From contig DOVP01000184.1 in NCBI GenBank assembly GCA_003520025.1, positions 585 through 6,749 of the forward strand: a stretch of 6,165 nt of DNA. The letters run 5' to 3'. This DNA is from Phycisphaerales bacterium (GTDB taxonomy: Bacteria; Planctomycetota; Phycisphaerae; Phycisphaerales; SM1A02). Below the pieces are notes generated by a model that saw only the letters and a list, made by a program, of their open reading frames with translations, did no database searches and was not told where the DNA came from. This document shows, piece by piece, positions 1 through 6,165 of the stretch. The position numbers and the translations under genes were made by a program. Numbering within the stretch: position 1 is the stretch's first letter; every line of letters begins with the position of its first letter.

Positions 1-362
1 TACTTGAGCTGGGGCATATTGCGATTGACCCAAGACTTGACCTTGTCCTCCTCTTCATCGCTGACACCGATGATCTGGAGCCGTTCGGCACCCCAGTCTT
101 GCTGCAGTCGGCTGAGATGAGGAATCGAGTACTTGCATGGACCGCACCACGTGGCCCAAAATTCGACGACATGTACCTTGCCATCGGTCATATCGACGTC
201 CACACCCTCGGTAGGCAGCACCCATGTCACATCACCAAACGCTGGCGCTGCATCACCGACTTGCAACTTCGGTGCCGCCTCTGCAATTCCAGTGGCGACG
301 AATACAAACATTGCTGCGAGCATTCCTTGGATCGTGCGTGTTTGAATACTCATACAGGTCAT
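1..362 (-). CDS. Exported TlpA/thioredoxin-like thiol-disulfide oxidoreductase (3' end missing)
   Basis: The visible part is 120 residues and runs off the left edge. It opens with a short N-terminus, a hydrophobic segment (about residues 14-27) and an Ala-rich stretch (AEA-AP, about 27-31) that looks like a signal peptidase I site, so the protein is probably exported. A thioredoxin fold follows: the strand [12 protein letters not shown] (65-76) holds the redox pair Cys73 and Cys76 in a WCGPC motif, then a helix, then [11 protein letters not shown] (95-105), typical of TlpA/ResA-type proteins. Such proteins reduce or exchange disulfides outside the cytoplasm, often for cytochrome c maturation; the partner here is unknown. 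The start at 362 is chosen because an AAAGGAG lies 8 nt upstream; an in-frame ATG at 353 would put it 17 nt away. The gene follows pgk by 67 bp on the same strand. The cis-Pro loop and C-terminus lie outside the window, so the subfamily cannot be fixed. Confidence 0.9.
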   Translation of the reverse strand, partial: MTCMSIQTRTIQGMLAAMFVFVATGIAEAAPKLQVGDAAPAFGDVTWVLPTEGVDVDMTDGKVHVVEFWATWCGPCKYSIPHLSRLQQDWGAERLQIIGVSDEEEDKVKSWVNRNMPQLK

Positions 363-370
363 GGTTCATG

Positions 371-377
371 CTCCTTT
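371..377 (-). promoter_or_regulatory. Ribosome binding site of the tlpA-like gene
   Basis: AAAGGAG on the minus strand ends 8 nt before the ATG at 362. This spacing decides the start: the in-frame ATG at 353 would be 17 nt away, and the ATG at 369 is only 1 nt away and in another frame without thioredoxin features. Confidence 0.7.
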
Positions 378-381
378 GCGC

Positions 382-394
382 GGGGGCGGCCCCC
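382..394 (-). repeat. Small GC hairpin in the pgk to tlpA-like gap
   Basis: GGGGG (382-386) pairs with CCCCC (390-394) around a 3-nt loop, giving a short but very GC-rich stem just upstream of the ribosome binding site of the tlpA-like gene. There is no T-run on either side, so it is not a classical intrinsic terminator. It could modulate read-through or protect an mRNA end, or be chance in GC-rich DNA. The same 67-bp gap (363-429) also holds a TATACT hexamer on the minus strand (425-420) that resembles a -10 box but has no convincing -35 partner. Confidence 0.35.
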
Positions 395-429
395 ACTTCC
401 TGTCACAGCGTCTTGTACGAGTATAGCGC

Positions 430-1644
430 TCAACCGGTTTCCAAGGAAGCAAGTCCCGGTAGATCCGCCCCCTCGAGCATCCGGAGGCTTGCTCCACCGC
501 CTGTGGAGATGTGCGAGAGGCGATCGGCCACACCGGCGGCCTTGACCGCCGCCGCCGTCTCGCCGCCGCCAATGATCGTCACAGCATGATGCTTGCGAGT
601 CACTTGGGCCAGCGACTCGGCGAGCCCGGTGGTGCCCTGATCAAAGGGGGGCTGCTCGAATACGCCAACCGGCCCGTTCCAGATAATGGTCTTCATGTCC
701 AGTATCCGTGTCTGCCATGCCTCCAGCGTCTCGGGGCCGATGTCCAAGCCCATCCAACCCGGAGGGATACCCAACTCACACACACGTATGGGCACATCCG
801 GAGCGATCTCTTGGGCGCACCGATGATCGATCGGCAGCATGAGTTCGGTGCCTGAGCTCGCCGCCTCCTCGATCAACGCTCGCGCTGTTTCCACCATGTC
901 CTCCTCCAGCAGGCTCTCGCCGATGGTCTCGCCCGCGGCGTGCAAAAAGGTGTACGCCATCGCGCCGCCGACGAAAATGACGTCTGCCCGCGGCAGTAGG
1001 TTGCGAATCGCTGCCAGTTTGTCGGAAACCTTCGCGCCACCGAGGATCACAGAAAACGGATGGTCTGGACTGGAAAGTGTTTCCGAGAGATATCGCAACT
1101 CCTTTTCGAGCAGCAAGCCCGCCACTCGTGGCGCACCAGGCATGGCAGCAGGAACCGCCACCATCGAGGCATGGGCACGGTGCGCCGTACCAAAGGCATC
1201 ATTGACGTACGCGTCGGCAAGCGACGCGATCGCGGCTCCGAGAGCCGTGTCGTTGCCCTTCTCGCCGGCTTCGAAACGCAGGTTGTCAAGCAGCACCACC
1301 TCACCAGGAGATGCCGCATCAACTGCCTTCTTCGCAGCATCACCCACGCAGCCGCCACTGACGAAATGTACGGGGTGTTCCTTCCCGAGCAGCAGTTGCA
1401 ATCGCTCCGCAACCGGCGCGAGCGAGAAGGCCTTCTCGAATCCCTTCCCCGCAGGGCGGCCGAGGTGACTCATGAGAATGGCGATGCCGCCGGTGGCGAG
1501 AACATGGCGAATGGTCGGAATCGCCGCGGCGATGCGGTGGTCATCGATGATGCGCCCCGACTCATCGATCGGCACATTGAAGTCCACCCGGATCAGAACT
1601 CGCTTATCGCGGCAATCGAGGTCCTTCATGCGGCGTATGGACAT
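430..1644 (-). CDS. pgk: Phosphoglycerate kinase
   Basis: The 404-residue product is a full-length phosphoglycerate kinase (bacterial enzymes are usually about 390-415). It transfers phosphate between 1,3-bisphosphoglycerate and ADP in cytoplasmic glycolysis and gluconeogenesis. Visible landmarks in order: the signature RVDFNVP (19-25), SHLGRP (59-64), a basic-patch loop LLDNLRF (118-124), [14 protein letters not shown] (147-160) with substrate-binding Arg156, [10 protein letters not shown] (200-209), the nucleotide-binding WNGPVGVFE (322-330), GGGET (359-363) and the C-terminal STGGGAS. The start at 1644 has GGAG 8 nt upstream; the in-frame Met6 codon lacks this. Two conserved acidic positions are swapped: the usual GGGD(S/T) reads GGGET with Glu362, and the usual LLENLRF reads LLDNLRF with Asp120. 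Both are conservative and the frame is intact, so I expect an active enzyme. It is divergent from miaA and lies directly upstream of the tlpA-like gene. Confidence 0.98.
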   Translation of the reverse strand: MSIRRMKDLDCRDKRVLIRVDFNVPIDESGRIIDDHRIAAAIPTIRHVLATGGIAILMSHLGRPAGKGFEKAFSLAPVAERLQLLLGKEHPVHFVSGGCVGDAAKKAVDAASPGEVVLLDNLRFEAGEKGNDTALGAAIASLADAYVNDAFGTAHRAHASMVAVPAAMPGAPRVAGLLLEKELRYLSETLSSPDHPFSVILGGAKVSDKLAAIRNLLPRADVIFVGGAMAYTFLHAAGETIGESLLEEDMVETARALIEEAASSGTELMLPIDHRCAQEIAPDVPIRVCELGIPPGWMGLDIGPETLEAWQTRILDMKTIIWNGPVGVFEQPPFDQGTTGLAESLAQVTRKHHAVTIIGGGETAAAVKAAGVADRLSHISTGGGASLRMLEGADLPGLASLETG

Positions 1645-1714
1645 GAATTCGTCTCCGAACTGATACGGTCACTTCCCTACGATTCACGGCAGGGATCCGT
1701 ACGGTACACGCATC
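1645..1714. promoter_or_regulatory. Divergent pgk/miaA intergenic region
   Basis: These 70 bp separate two divergently read genes, so they should hold the promoters of both unless these lie inside the coding regions. On the minus strand GGAG (1656-1653) serves as the pgk ribosome binding site at 8 nt spacing. A weak minus-strand promoter candidate is GTGAAT (1687-1682), 16 bp, TATCAG (1665-1660). On the plus strand TACGAT (1678-1683) is a possible -10 without a clear -35. An 8-bp palindrome CCGTACGG occupies 1697-1704. The role as a regulatory region is inferred from gene orientation; the individual boxes are weak. Confidence 0.45.
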
Positions 1715-2644
1715 ATGACTTCCACTTCGAACACGCACCCGCTGATCGTACTGGTCGGCCCGACAGCGGGCGGCAAGACGGCGCTGTCGGTTCGCCTCGG
1801 GCAGAACCTCCCTGGCGGTGGTGAGTGCATCTCGGCAGATTCCATGCAGGTCTACGAGGGCATGGACATCGGTACTGCAACGCCAACCTTGGAAGAACGA
1901 GGCGGTGTGCCGCATCATCTGCTGAGCATTGTTCGCCCAGATACGCCCTTTACCCTCGATGACTGGCTTGCCGCCGCGGAAAGGGCCATCGCCGATGTCC
2001 GCAGTCGACAACACTGGCCCATCATCGTCGGTGGGACCAACCTGTATGTACAAGCCCTGCTCTTCGGTCTGCTCGATGCCCCGCCGCCGGATCAGGCATT
2101 GCGGGGCGAACTGGCGGCGATGGATCCCGCAGTGCTGCGAGCAGAACTTCAAGATCGCGACCCCTCGGCAGCTGCGAGAATCCATCCAAACGACCTCCGG
2201 CGGACCATTCGGGCCGTTGAGTACGCACGAAGCACGGGGCGAGCGTTATCTGATGCGCAGGTCCAATGGACCGAGGCCTGCCGCCGCGACGCCCACATTC
2301 TGGGGTTGGATTGGCCGGTCGAAGCCATCAATGGCAGGATCAACGCCCGAGTTGGGGCCATGATGGATGCTGGTTTGCTTGCGGAAGTGCAGCAACTCCA
2401 CGAGTCCTCCATGCTGGGCGAGCAGGCGGCCGCCGGCGTCGGGTACGCCCAGCTGATCGATCACTTGGAAGGTCGCTGCACGCTCGATGAGGCAATTGAG
2501 CAGATCAAGATCCGCTCACGACGATTGGGCAAGCAGCAACGGACGTGGCTGCGAAGATTTCGTGTATTGCCCAATCTGACTTGGATTCACCCTGCCGAAG
2601 AAGACTCGTATCTTGCTGCCATACATGCGGTTACGTCACACTGA
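1715..2644 (+). CDS. miaA: tRNA dimethylallyltransferase (i6A37 synthase)
   Basis: The 309-residue product is a complete MiaA (family usual length about 300-315). It transfers the dimethylallyl group of DMAPP to N6 of adenosine 37 in tRNAs reading UNN codons, giving i6A, which MiaB often converts to ms2i6A. Motifs in order: the P-loop-like GPTAGGKT (15-22), ISADSMQVYEGMDIGTATPT (39-58) with the conserved Asp42-Ser43, HHLLS, IIVGGTNLYVQAL, then the C-terminal RINARVGAMMDAGLL, AGVGYAQLIDHLEG and RSRRLGKQQRTWLRRF, all characteristic of the family. The start is the first ATG in frame and sits just before the P-loop strand; the next Met is residue 44, inside a core motif, so no alternative ATG is possible. 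No proper Shine-Dalgarno is present: AGGGA at 1691-1695 is 19 nt away. topA follows 143 bp downstream on the same strand. Confidence 0.97.
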   Translation: MTSTSNTHPLIVLVGPTAGGKTALSVRLGQNLPGGGECISADSMQVYEGMDIGTATPTLEERGGVPHHLLSIVRPDTPFTLDDWLAAAERAIADVRSRQHWPIIVGGTNLYVQALLFGLLDAPPPDQALRGELAAMDPAVLRAELQDRDPSAAARIHPNDLRRTIRAVEYARSTGRALSDAQVQWTEACRRDAHILGLDWPVEAINGRINARVGAMMDAGLLAEVQQLHESSMLGEQAAAGVGYAQLIDHLEGRCTLDEAIEQIKIRSRRLGKQQRTWLRRFRVLPNLTWIHPAEEDSYLAAIHAVTSH

Positions 2645-2715
2645 GCGACTGCTCATCTAGGGGGTATAGACGCTCTGCTGCGACCAAGCATGAATGTGCC
2701 GAGATCACTCAAGGC

Positions 2716-2744
2716 TTGACAACGGACCTGCCGACGTGCATAAC
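2716..2744 (+). promoter_or_regulatory. Candidate sigma70-type promoter of topA
   Basis: A perfect -35 hexamer TTGACA (2716-2721) is followed after exactly 17 bp by CATAAC (2739-2744), which matches TATAAT at four of six positions. Transcription would start near 2751 and leave a leader of about 37 nt before the topA ATG at 2788. The site lies between the miaA stop and topA, so topA would not depend solely on read-through from miaA. Predicted from sequence only. Confidence 0.5.
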
Positions 2745-2787
2745 GCCTCCCCTCAGGCAATTGTGCCGCCCCTGCGAACCATCACCC

Positions 2788-5358
2788 ATGGCTACCAATC
2801 TCGTCATTGTGGAAAGTCCGGCCAAGGCCAAGACCATCCAACGCTATCTCGGCGATGGATGGGCGGTGGAGGCCTCGGTCGGTCATATTCGCGACCTGCC
2901 GAAGCGGAACCCCAAAGGCGTCAAGGATCCCGTACCCGGGGTGGACGTCGAGCACGATTTCGCACCGACCTACGAAGTGTCGGCCGACTCCAAAAAGGTC
3001 GTCACGAAACTCCGCAAACTCGCCAAGGATGCCAACGAGATCTGGTTCGCGACCGACCTTGATCGAGAAGGCGAAGCGATTGCGTGGCATCTGGCCGAAT
3101 GCCTGAAGGTCGATCCATCACTCGCCAAACGTGTGACGTTCAACGCGATTACGAAGTCCGAGATCCAAGCAGCCTTCGCCAACCCGGCGGCGATCAACAT
3201 GCATCGCGTCAATGCCCAGCAGGCCCGTCGAATCATTGATCGCATCGTCGGCTATCAAGTATCTCCGCTGCTGTGGCAGCGGGTCGCTGGTGGACTGAGC
3301 GCCGGACGCGTGCAGTCTCCAGCAGTTCGACTGATCGTTGAGCGAGAGCGGGAGATCCGGGCCTTCATTCCGGACGAGTACTGGCAAACTGAAATCAGGC
3401 TCACGCCTGAGCATGACGCCATTGAGAAACTCGCCGCTGAGTGGGAAAGCCTGCACGCGGATGAGAAACCGCCCACCAAGAAGGTCGAGGTGCAGTGGCT
3501 CGCTGCGCACAGTGGATTCACCGCCATGCTCTCGAAACTGGACGGCGGCTCAGCCGAGATGAAACTTCCGCAAGAGACGTGGTCCCCCGACTGCAAAGCC
3601 GAGTCCACCCACCGCGACGGTCTGCTGGAACTGGGCGAGGCCATCGGCCTGCTCGAACCACAATTGATTGAGACCGCAGACGAAAACGGCAAGGGGCCCG
3701 CGGTTCGTACGCTTCGCATCGAGGGCGATATTGATCCCGCCGCTCGCTGGAAGGTGACGACCATTCAAAAAAAGCAATCCAAGTCTCGTCCTCACGCTCC
3801 ATTCATCACGAGCAGTCTGCAGGCCGCCGCAGCCAACACGCTCGGCTTCACCGCACGGCGAACGATGGCTTCCGCTCAAGGTCTGTATCAGGGTGTCGAA
3901 CTTCCAGACGAGGGGCAAGTCGGGCTGATCACCTACATGCGGACGGACTCGGCCCACGTAGCACCCGAGGCGATCAAAGCCGCGCGGGCTTTCATCGATG
4001 ACACATGGGGCGGCGACTACCTTCCAGCCAAACCCATCGCCTACCACTCGAGCAACCGCCAGGCGCAGGAAGCCCACGAGGCCATTCGTCCGACCGATCC
4101 CAACCGGCGTCCGGAAGATCTGCCTACGTCGATGCACGAAGACCAGCGAAAACTCTATGGGCTGATCTGGCGACGCTTCGTCTCGGGACAGATGGTGCCC
4201 GCTGTATGGGATCGCACAGAATTCAGACTTCGCCGATCCGACCGCGACACCGCCGCGGAACTCAAGGTCGCTGGCCGCGCCCTGCAGTTCGACGGGTGGT
4301 ACCGAGCCGCCGGTGTCCCGAGTTCCGAGACCGACCAGACGCTGCCCGACCTGAAGGAAGGTGACGAACTCTCCGCCTTCGCAATCGAACCCCGCCAGAA
4401 GTTCACCGCCCCACCGTCACGCTACACCGAGTCCTCGCTCATCAAACATCTTGAGCGGGAGGGCATCGGCCGACCGTCCACCTACGCCAGCATCATCGAA
4501 AAGATTCAGCAGAAGTACGTGGAGAAGATCGAGCGGGCCTTTCACCCAACAGCCATTGGCGAGGTCGTCACCGACAAGTTGGCCGAGGCCTTCCCGCGGC
4601 TGATGGACGTGGGATACACCCGCTCGATGGAATCGGATCTCGACCGCATCGCCGCCGATGATGCCGACTGGGTCGCCACGCTGCACTCTTTCTACGACCC
4701 CTTCACCGAAACGCTCGCCGAAGCCTACGAGTCGATGACCCACGCCCGTGCCGAAATGACACCGGCCGACTGGAAGTGTCCCGAATGCGGCACCCAGACG
4801 GCCTATCGGCTCGCACGAAGCGGACGGCGGTTCCTCTCCTGCTCGGCCTATCCAGACTGCACCTTCGCCACCGGCGTCGACCGCGATGGCAAGCCGCAGA
4901 TGGAACAGCGGGTCAACGTCGCCTGCCCCGAAGATGATTCTCCGATGATTCTCAGGCAAGGTCGGTTCGGTCCGTTTCTCGCATCGGTCAATTACCCGGA
5001 TGTGAAGATGGTGCTCAACGTGGACAAGAAGGGCGGGCTGAAAGTTCCGGCGGTTCCGCCGCTGACGACCGATCTGAAGTGCGAAAAGTGCGAAAAGCCG
5101 CTCAATCTCCGCAACGGCAAGCGGGGTCCTTGGCTCGGGTGCAGCGGCTTCCCCAAGTGCCGCGGCCGCGGCAAGTGGGCGCCGCTTGACGAAGAGGCGA
5201 AGGCAGAACTCGAAGCGGCGCTCGATGCGCACGAAAAAGCCAACCCCCGACCCGTCATCACGAGACTCGACGGTGACCCCATCCCCGAAGGCACACCCAT
5301 CGCAGACCTGCTCTTGCCGGGCGAAGACGTGGAATTGGAGTTGTTTGAAAACACATAG
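2788..5358 (+). CDS. topA: DNA topoisomerase I (type IA)
   Basis: The 856-residue product is a complete bacterial topoisomerase I, which relaxes negative supercoils by cutting one strand through a 5'-phosphotyrosine link. The Toprim domain opens at once with NLVIVESPAKAKT (4-16; Glu9, Lys13) and contains TDLDREGEA (89-97; Asp90, Asp92, Glu94 for Mg). Next come RVNAQQARRIIDRIVGYQVSPLLW, GLSAGRVQSPAVR (169-181), a long domain II, the active site GLITYMRTDS with Tyr383 and Arg385, and AHEAIRP. The C-terminus has three zinc-ribbon repeats: the first (C664, C667, C685, C691) and third (C765, C768, C785, C791) are intact, the middle one keeps only C713. The open frame extends upstream to an ATG at 2545, but that extension overlaps miaA and shows no family features; ATG 2788 puts the Toprim motif at the same place as in E. 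coli TopA. No Shine-Dalgarno is evident. Domain II seems about 80 residues longer than in E. coli, from memory. Confidence 0.97.
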   Translation: MATNLVIVESPAKAKTIQRYLGDGWAVEASVGHIRDLPKRNPKGVKDPVPGVDVEHDFAPTYEVSADSKKVVTKLRKLAKDANEIWFATDLDREGEAIAWHLAECLKVDPSLAKRVTFNAITKSEIQAAFANPAAINMHRVNAQQARRIIDRIVGYQVSPLLWQRVAGGLSAGRVQSPAVRLIVEREREIRAFIPDEYWQTEIRLTPEHDAIEKLAAEWESLHADEKPPTKKVEVQWLAAHSGFTAMLSKLDGGSAEMKLPQETWSPDCKAESTHRDGLLELGEAIGLLEPQLIETADENGKGPAVRTLRIEGDIDPAARWKVTTIQKKQSKSRPHAPFITSSLQAAAANTLGFTARRTMASAQGLYQGVELPDEGQVGLITYMRTDSAHVAPEAIKAARAFIDDTWGGDYLPAKPIAYHSSNRQAQEAHEAIRPTDPNRRPEDLPTSMHEDQRKLYGLIWRRFVSGQMVPAVWDRTEFRLRRSDRDTAAELKVAGRALQFDGWYRAAGVPSSETDQTLPDLKEGDELSAFAIEPRQKFTAPPSRYTESSLIKHLEREGIGRPSTYASIIEKIQQKYVEKIERAFHPTAIGEVVTDKLAEAFPRLMDVGYTRSMESDLDRIAADDADWVATLHSFYDPFTETLAEAYESMTHARAEMTPADWKCPECGTQTAYRLARSGRRFLSCSAYPDCTFATGVDRDGKPQMEQRVNVACPEDDSPMILRQGRFGPFLASVNYPDVKMVLNVDKKGGLKVPAVPPLTTDLKCEKCEKPLNLRNGKRGPWLGCSGFPKCRGRGKWAPLDEEAKAELEAALDAHEKANPRPVITRLDGDPIPEGTPIADLLLPGEDVELELFENT
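4777..5163 (+). other. TopA C-terminal zinc-ribbon array (three repeats, middle one decayed)
   Basis: This part of topA encodes three related topoisomerase zinc ribbons spaced about 50 residues apart (residues 664-691, 713-739, 765-791). Each has the shape CxxC, an Arg-rich turn, then FLxCSxYPxC. Repeats one and three keep all four Cys. In the middle repeat the last three positions read Asp716, Ser733 and Val739, while the hydrophobic skeleton (RFGPFLASVNYPD) remains, so it probably folds without zinc. These ribbons bind single-stranded DNA during strand passage in E. coli TopA. Confidence 0.85.
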
Positions 5359-5463
5359 CGGAAGGGGGTCGAGTGCCGCTCCGGGGCCCGCAACGCGTCT
5401 CAAGTCGTCACGATGATTCCCGGGGTGGTACCTGCCCTCTTTTGACGGCATACACTGAGCAGC
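5359..5463 (+). promoter_or_regulatory. topA-ispG intergenic region with possible leaderless ispG promoter
   Basis: This 105-bp gap contains no Shine-Dalgarno before ispG. TACACT (5451-5456) resembles a -10 box and ends only 7 nt before the ATG at 5464, which would place transcription start at or next to the start codon and make the message leaderless. No good -35 is found 16-19 bp upstream; TTGACG (5442-5447) resembles a -35 but is too close to the -10. No convincing hairpin plus T-run terminator for topA is present, so read-through from topA is the other option. Confidence 0.3.
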
Positions 5464-6165
5464 ATGGAACGTCGAGAAACTCGTCAACTCACACTCGGCA
5501 ACGATCACACCGGCATTGTCCGCATCGGCGGCGATGCACCGGTGTCTGTGCAGACGATGACTTCGGGGTACACCCATGACATCGATGGCTGCGTGGCGGA
5601 GATCAACCGGCTCGCCGGGGCCGGAGCGGACATCGTTCGCGTCGCGGTTCCCAAGCGGGCCGATACCGAAGCGCTTTCCGAGATCCTGAACCAGACACGA
5701 GTGCCGATCGTCGCCGATGTGCACTTCCACTATCAGCGGGCGCTCGAAGCAGTCGAGGCAGGCATCCACAAGATTCGTCTCAATCCAGGCAACATCGACG
5801 ACCGTGAGCAAGTCGATCGGGTCATCGACGCCTGCGCCGAACGCTCCCTCCCCATTCGCATCGGGGTCAACGAAGGATCGATCATCGAACGGAAGGACAA
5901 GAAGCGGCGCATGGAGGAACTGGGCAAGTTCTTCGCCGACCATCGAGACGGCCACCTGATGGCCATCATGATCGCCAAACTCGAGGAGTACCTCGAGATC
6001 TTCCACGCCCGCAACTTCCACGACATCTGCATCAGCGCCAAGTCAATGGACGCCCGGCTCGCCATTGACACCTACCGTGAAATCTCCAAGCGATTCGATT
6101 ACCCGCTGCATTTGGGCGTCACCCACGCGGGTCCGCGTGAAACCGGTTCGATCCGCAGTGTGGTG
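5464..6165 (+). CDS. ispG: 4-hydroxy-3-methylbut-2-en-1-yl diphosphate synthase, N-terminal part (right edge)
   Basis: The visible 234 residues are the TIM-barrel domain of IspG (GcpE), which reductively converts MEcPP to HMBPP in the MEP isoprenoid pathway. Motifs in order: VGN-like LGN, PVSVQTMTSGYTHD (26-39), GADIVRVAVP (54-63), IVADVHFHYQRAL (82-94), IRLNPGNI (104-111), IRIGVNEGS (131-139), ISAKSMDA with Lys193, and YPLHLGVTHAG (213-223). The C-terminal domain with the [4Fe-4S] cysteines lies beyond the window, so integrity cannot be judged. The start ATG fits the family's N-terminus, though only a weak GAG precedes it. Position 221 is His where almost all IspG known to me have Glu in a TEAG motif; the 28-residue spacing from Lys193 equals that between Lys204 and Glu232 of the Thermus enzyme, so this appears to be the catalytic Glu position. 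The gene lies 105 bp after topA in the same direction. Confidence 0.96.
   Translation, partial: MERRETRQLTLGNDHTGIVRIGGDAPVSVQTMTSGYTHDIDGCVAEINRLAGAGADIVRVAVPKRADTEALSEILNQTRVPIVADVHFHYQRALEAVEAGIHKIRLNPGNIDDREQVDRVIDACAERSLPIRIGVNEGSIIERKDKKRRMEELGKFFADHRDGHLMAIMIAKLEEYLEIFHARNFHDICISAKSMDARLAIDTYREISKRFDYPLHLGVTHAGPRETGSIRSVV

Noticed and set aside
99..589. Overlapping plus-strand open frames opposite the tlpA-like gene and the pgk end
   Set aside because: Shadows of the minus-strand genes; the WCGPC motif and PGK C-terminus are on the minus strand.
839..1468. Open frame of 209 codons on the plus strand inside pgk
   Set aside because: Antisense to the conserved core of pgk; Ser/Ala/Pro-rich composition typical of a shadow frame and no domain.
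1697..1704. Palindrome CCGTACGG as an operator
   Set aside because: Eight bases only, no second copy nearby and no known regulator to link it with.
1060..1824. Open frame of 254 codons on the plus strand spanning the pgk start and the miaA start
   Set aside because: It is antisense to pgk and then overlaps miaA in another frame; charged, low-information translation without motifs.
2642..2655. Stem TGAGC/GCTCA with a 4-nt loop at the miaA stop codon as a terminator
   Set aside because: Only 5 bp, overlaps the stop codon and has no T-run after it.
2545..2787. N-terminal extension of topA by 81 residues
   Set aside because: It overlaps miaA by 100 bp, is Cys/Arg-rich with no family similarity, and the family N-terminus begins at 2788. 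The promoter candidate also lies within it.
5420..5445. GGGG...CCC followed by CTCTTTT as a topA terminator
   Set aside because: The stem is at most 3-4 bp with a long loop, and the T-run is only four bases.
4417..6021. Long open frame of 534 codons on the minus strand, opposite topA and ispG
   Set aside because: It is antisense to two clearly conserved genes and crosses their intergenic gap; its translation shows no recognisable domain. Such stop-free antisense frames are expected in GC-rich coding DNA.
1..6165. An undescribed defence, mobile or biosynthetic system
   Set aside because: All coding capacity is accounted for by five recognisable genes; no repeats, integrase, transposase, toxin-antitoxin or unusual gene cluster was seen.

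Overview
The window is a stretch of bacterial chromosome of roughly 60% GC (by eye) carrying five protein genes, all recognisable housekeeping or envelope functions. No RNA gene, mobile element, CRISPR array or prophage gene was seen. The style of the proteins suggests a Planctomycetota (possibly Phycisphaerae-like) or similarly deep-branching bacterium: a TopA with a long domain II insertion and a decayed middle zinc ribbon, and an IspG with a T-H-A-G motif. This assignment is inference from memory of these families and has not been tested by any search.

Layout. On the minus strand, reading leftwards from 1644, come pgk (phosphoglycerate kinase, glycolysis) and, 67 bp further on, the start of a gene for an exported TlpA-like thiol-disulfide oxidoreductase cut off by the left edge. 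On the plus strand, starting 70 bp from pgk in divergent orientation, come miaA (tRNA A37 dimethylallyltransferase), topA (DNA topoisomerase I, own upstream region of 143 bp) and ispG (MEP-pathway HMBPP synthase, cut off by the right edge). All non-coding gaps are short (67, 70, 143 and 105 bp), so no stretch over 300 bases lacks a gene.

How the genes relate. pgk and the tlpA-like gene may be co-transcribed, and both have clear Shine-Dalgarno sequences. miaA, topA and ispG face the same way but lack convincing Shine-Dalgarno sequences; topA has a good sigma70-like promoter candidate. IspG makes the precursor from which DMAPP, the substrate of MiaA, is produced, so the plus-strand group contains both a producer step and a consumer of the same isoprenoid, with topA between them.

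Nothing here looks like an undescribed system. The points most worth a second look are residue-level: His in place of the conserved Glu of the TEAG motif in IspG, Glu in place of the conserved Asp of the GGGD motif in PGK, and the loss of three of four Cys ligands in the middle zinc ribbon of TopA.
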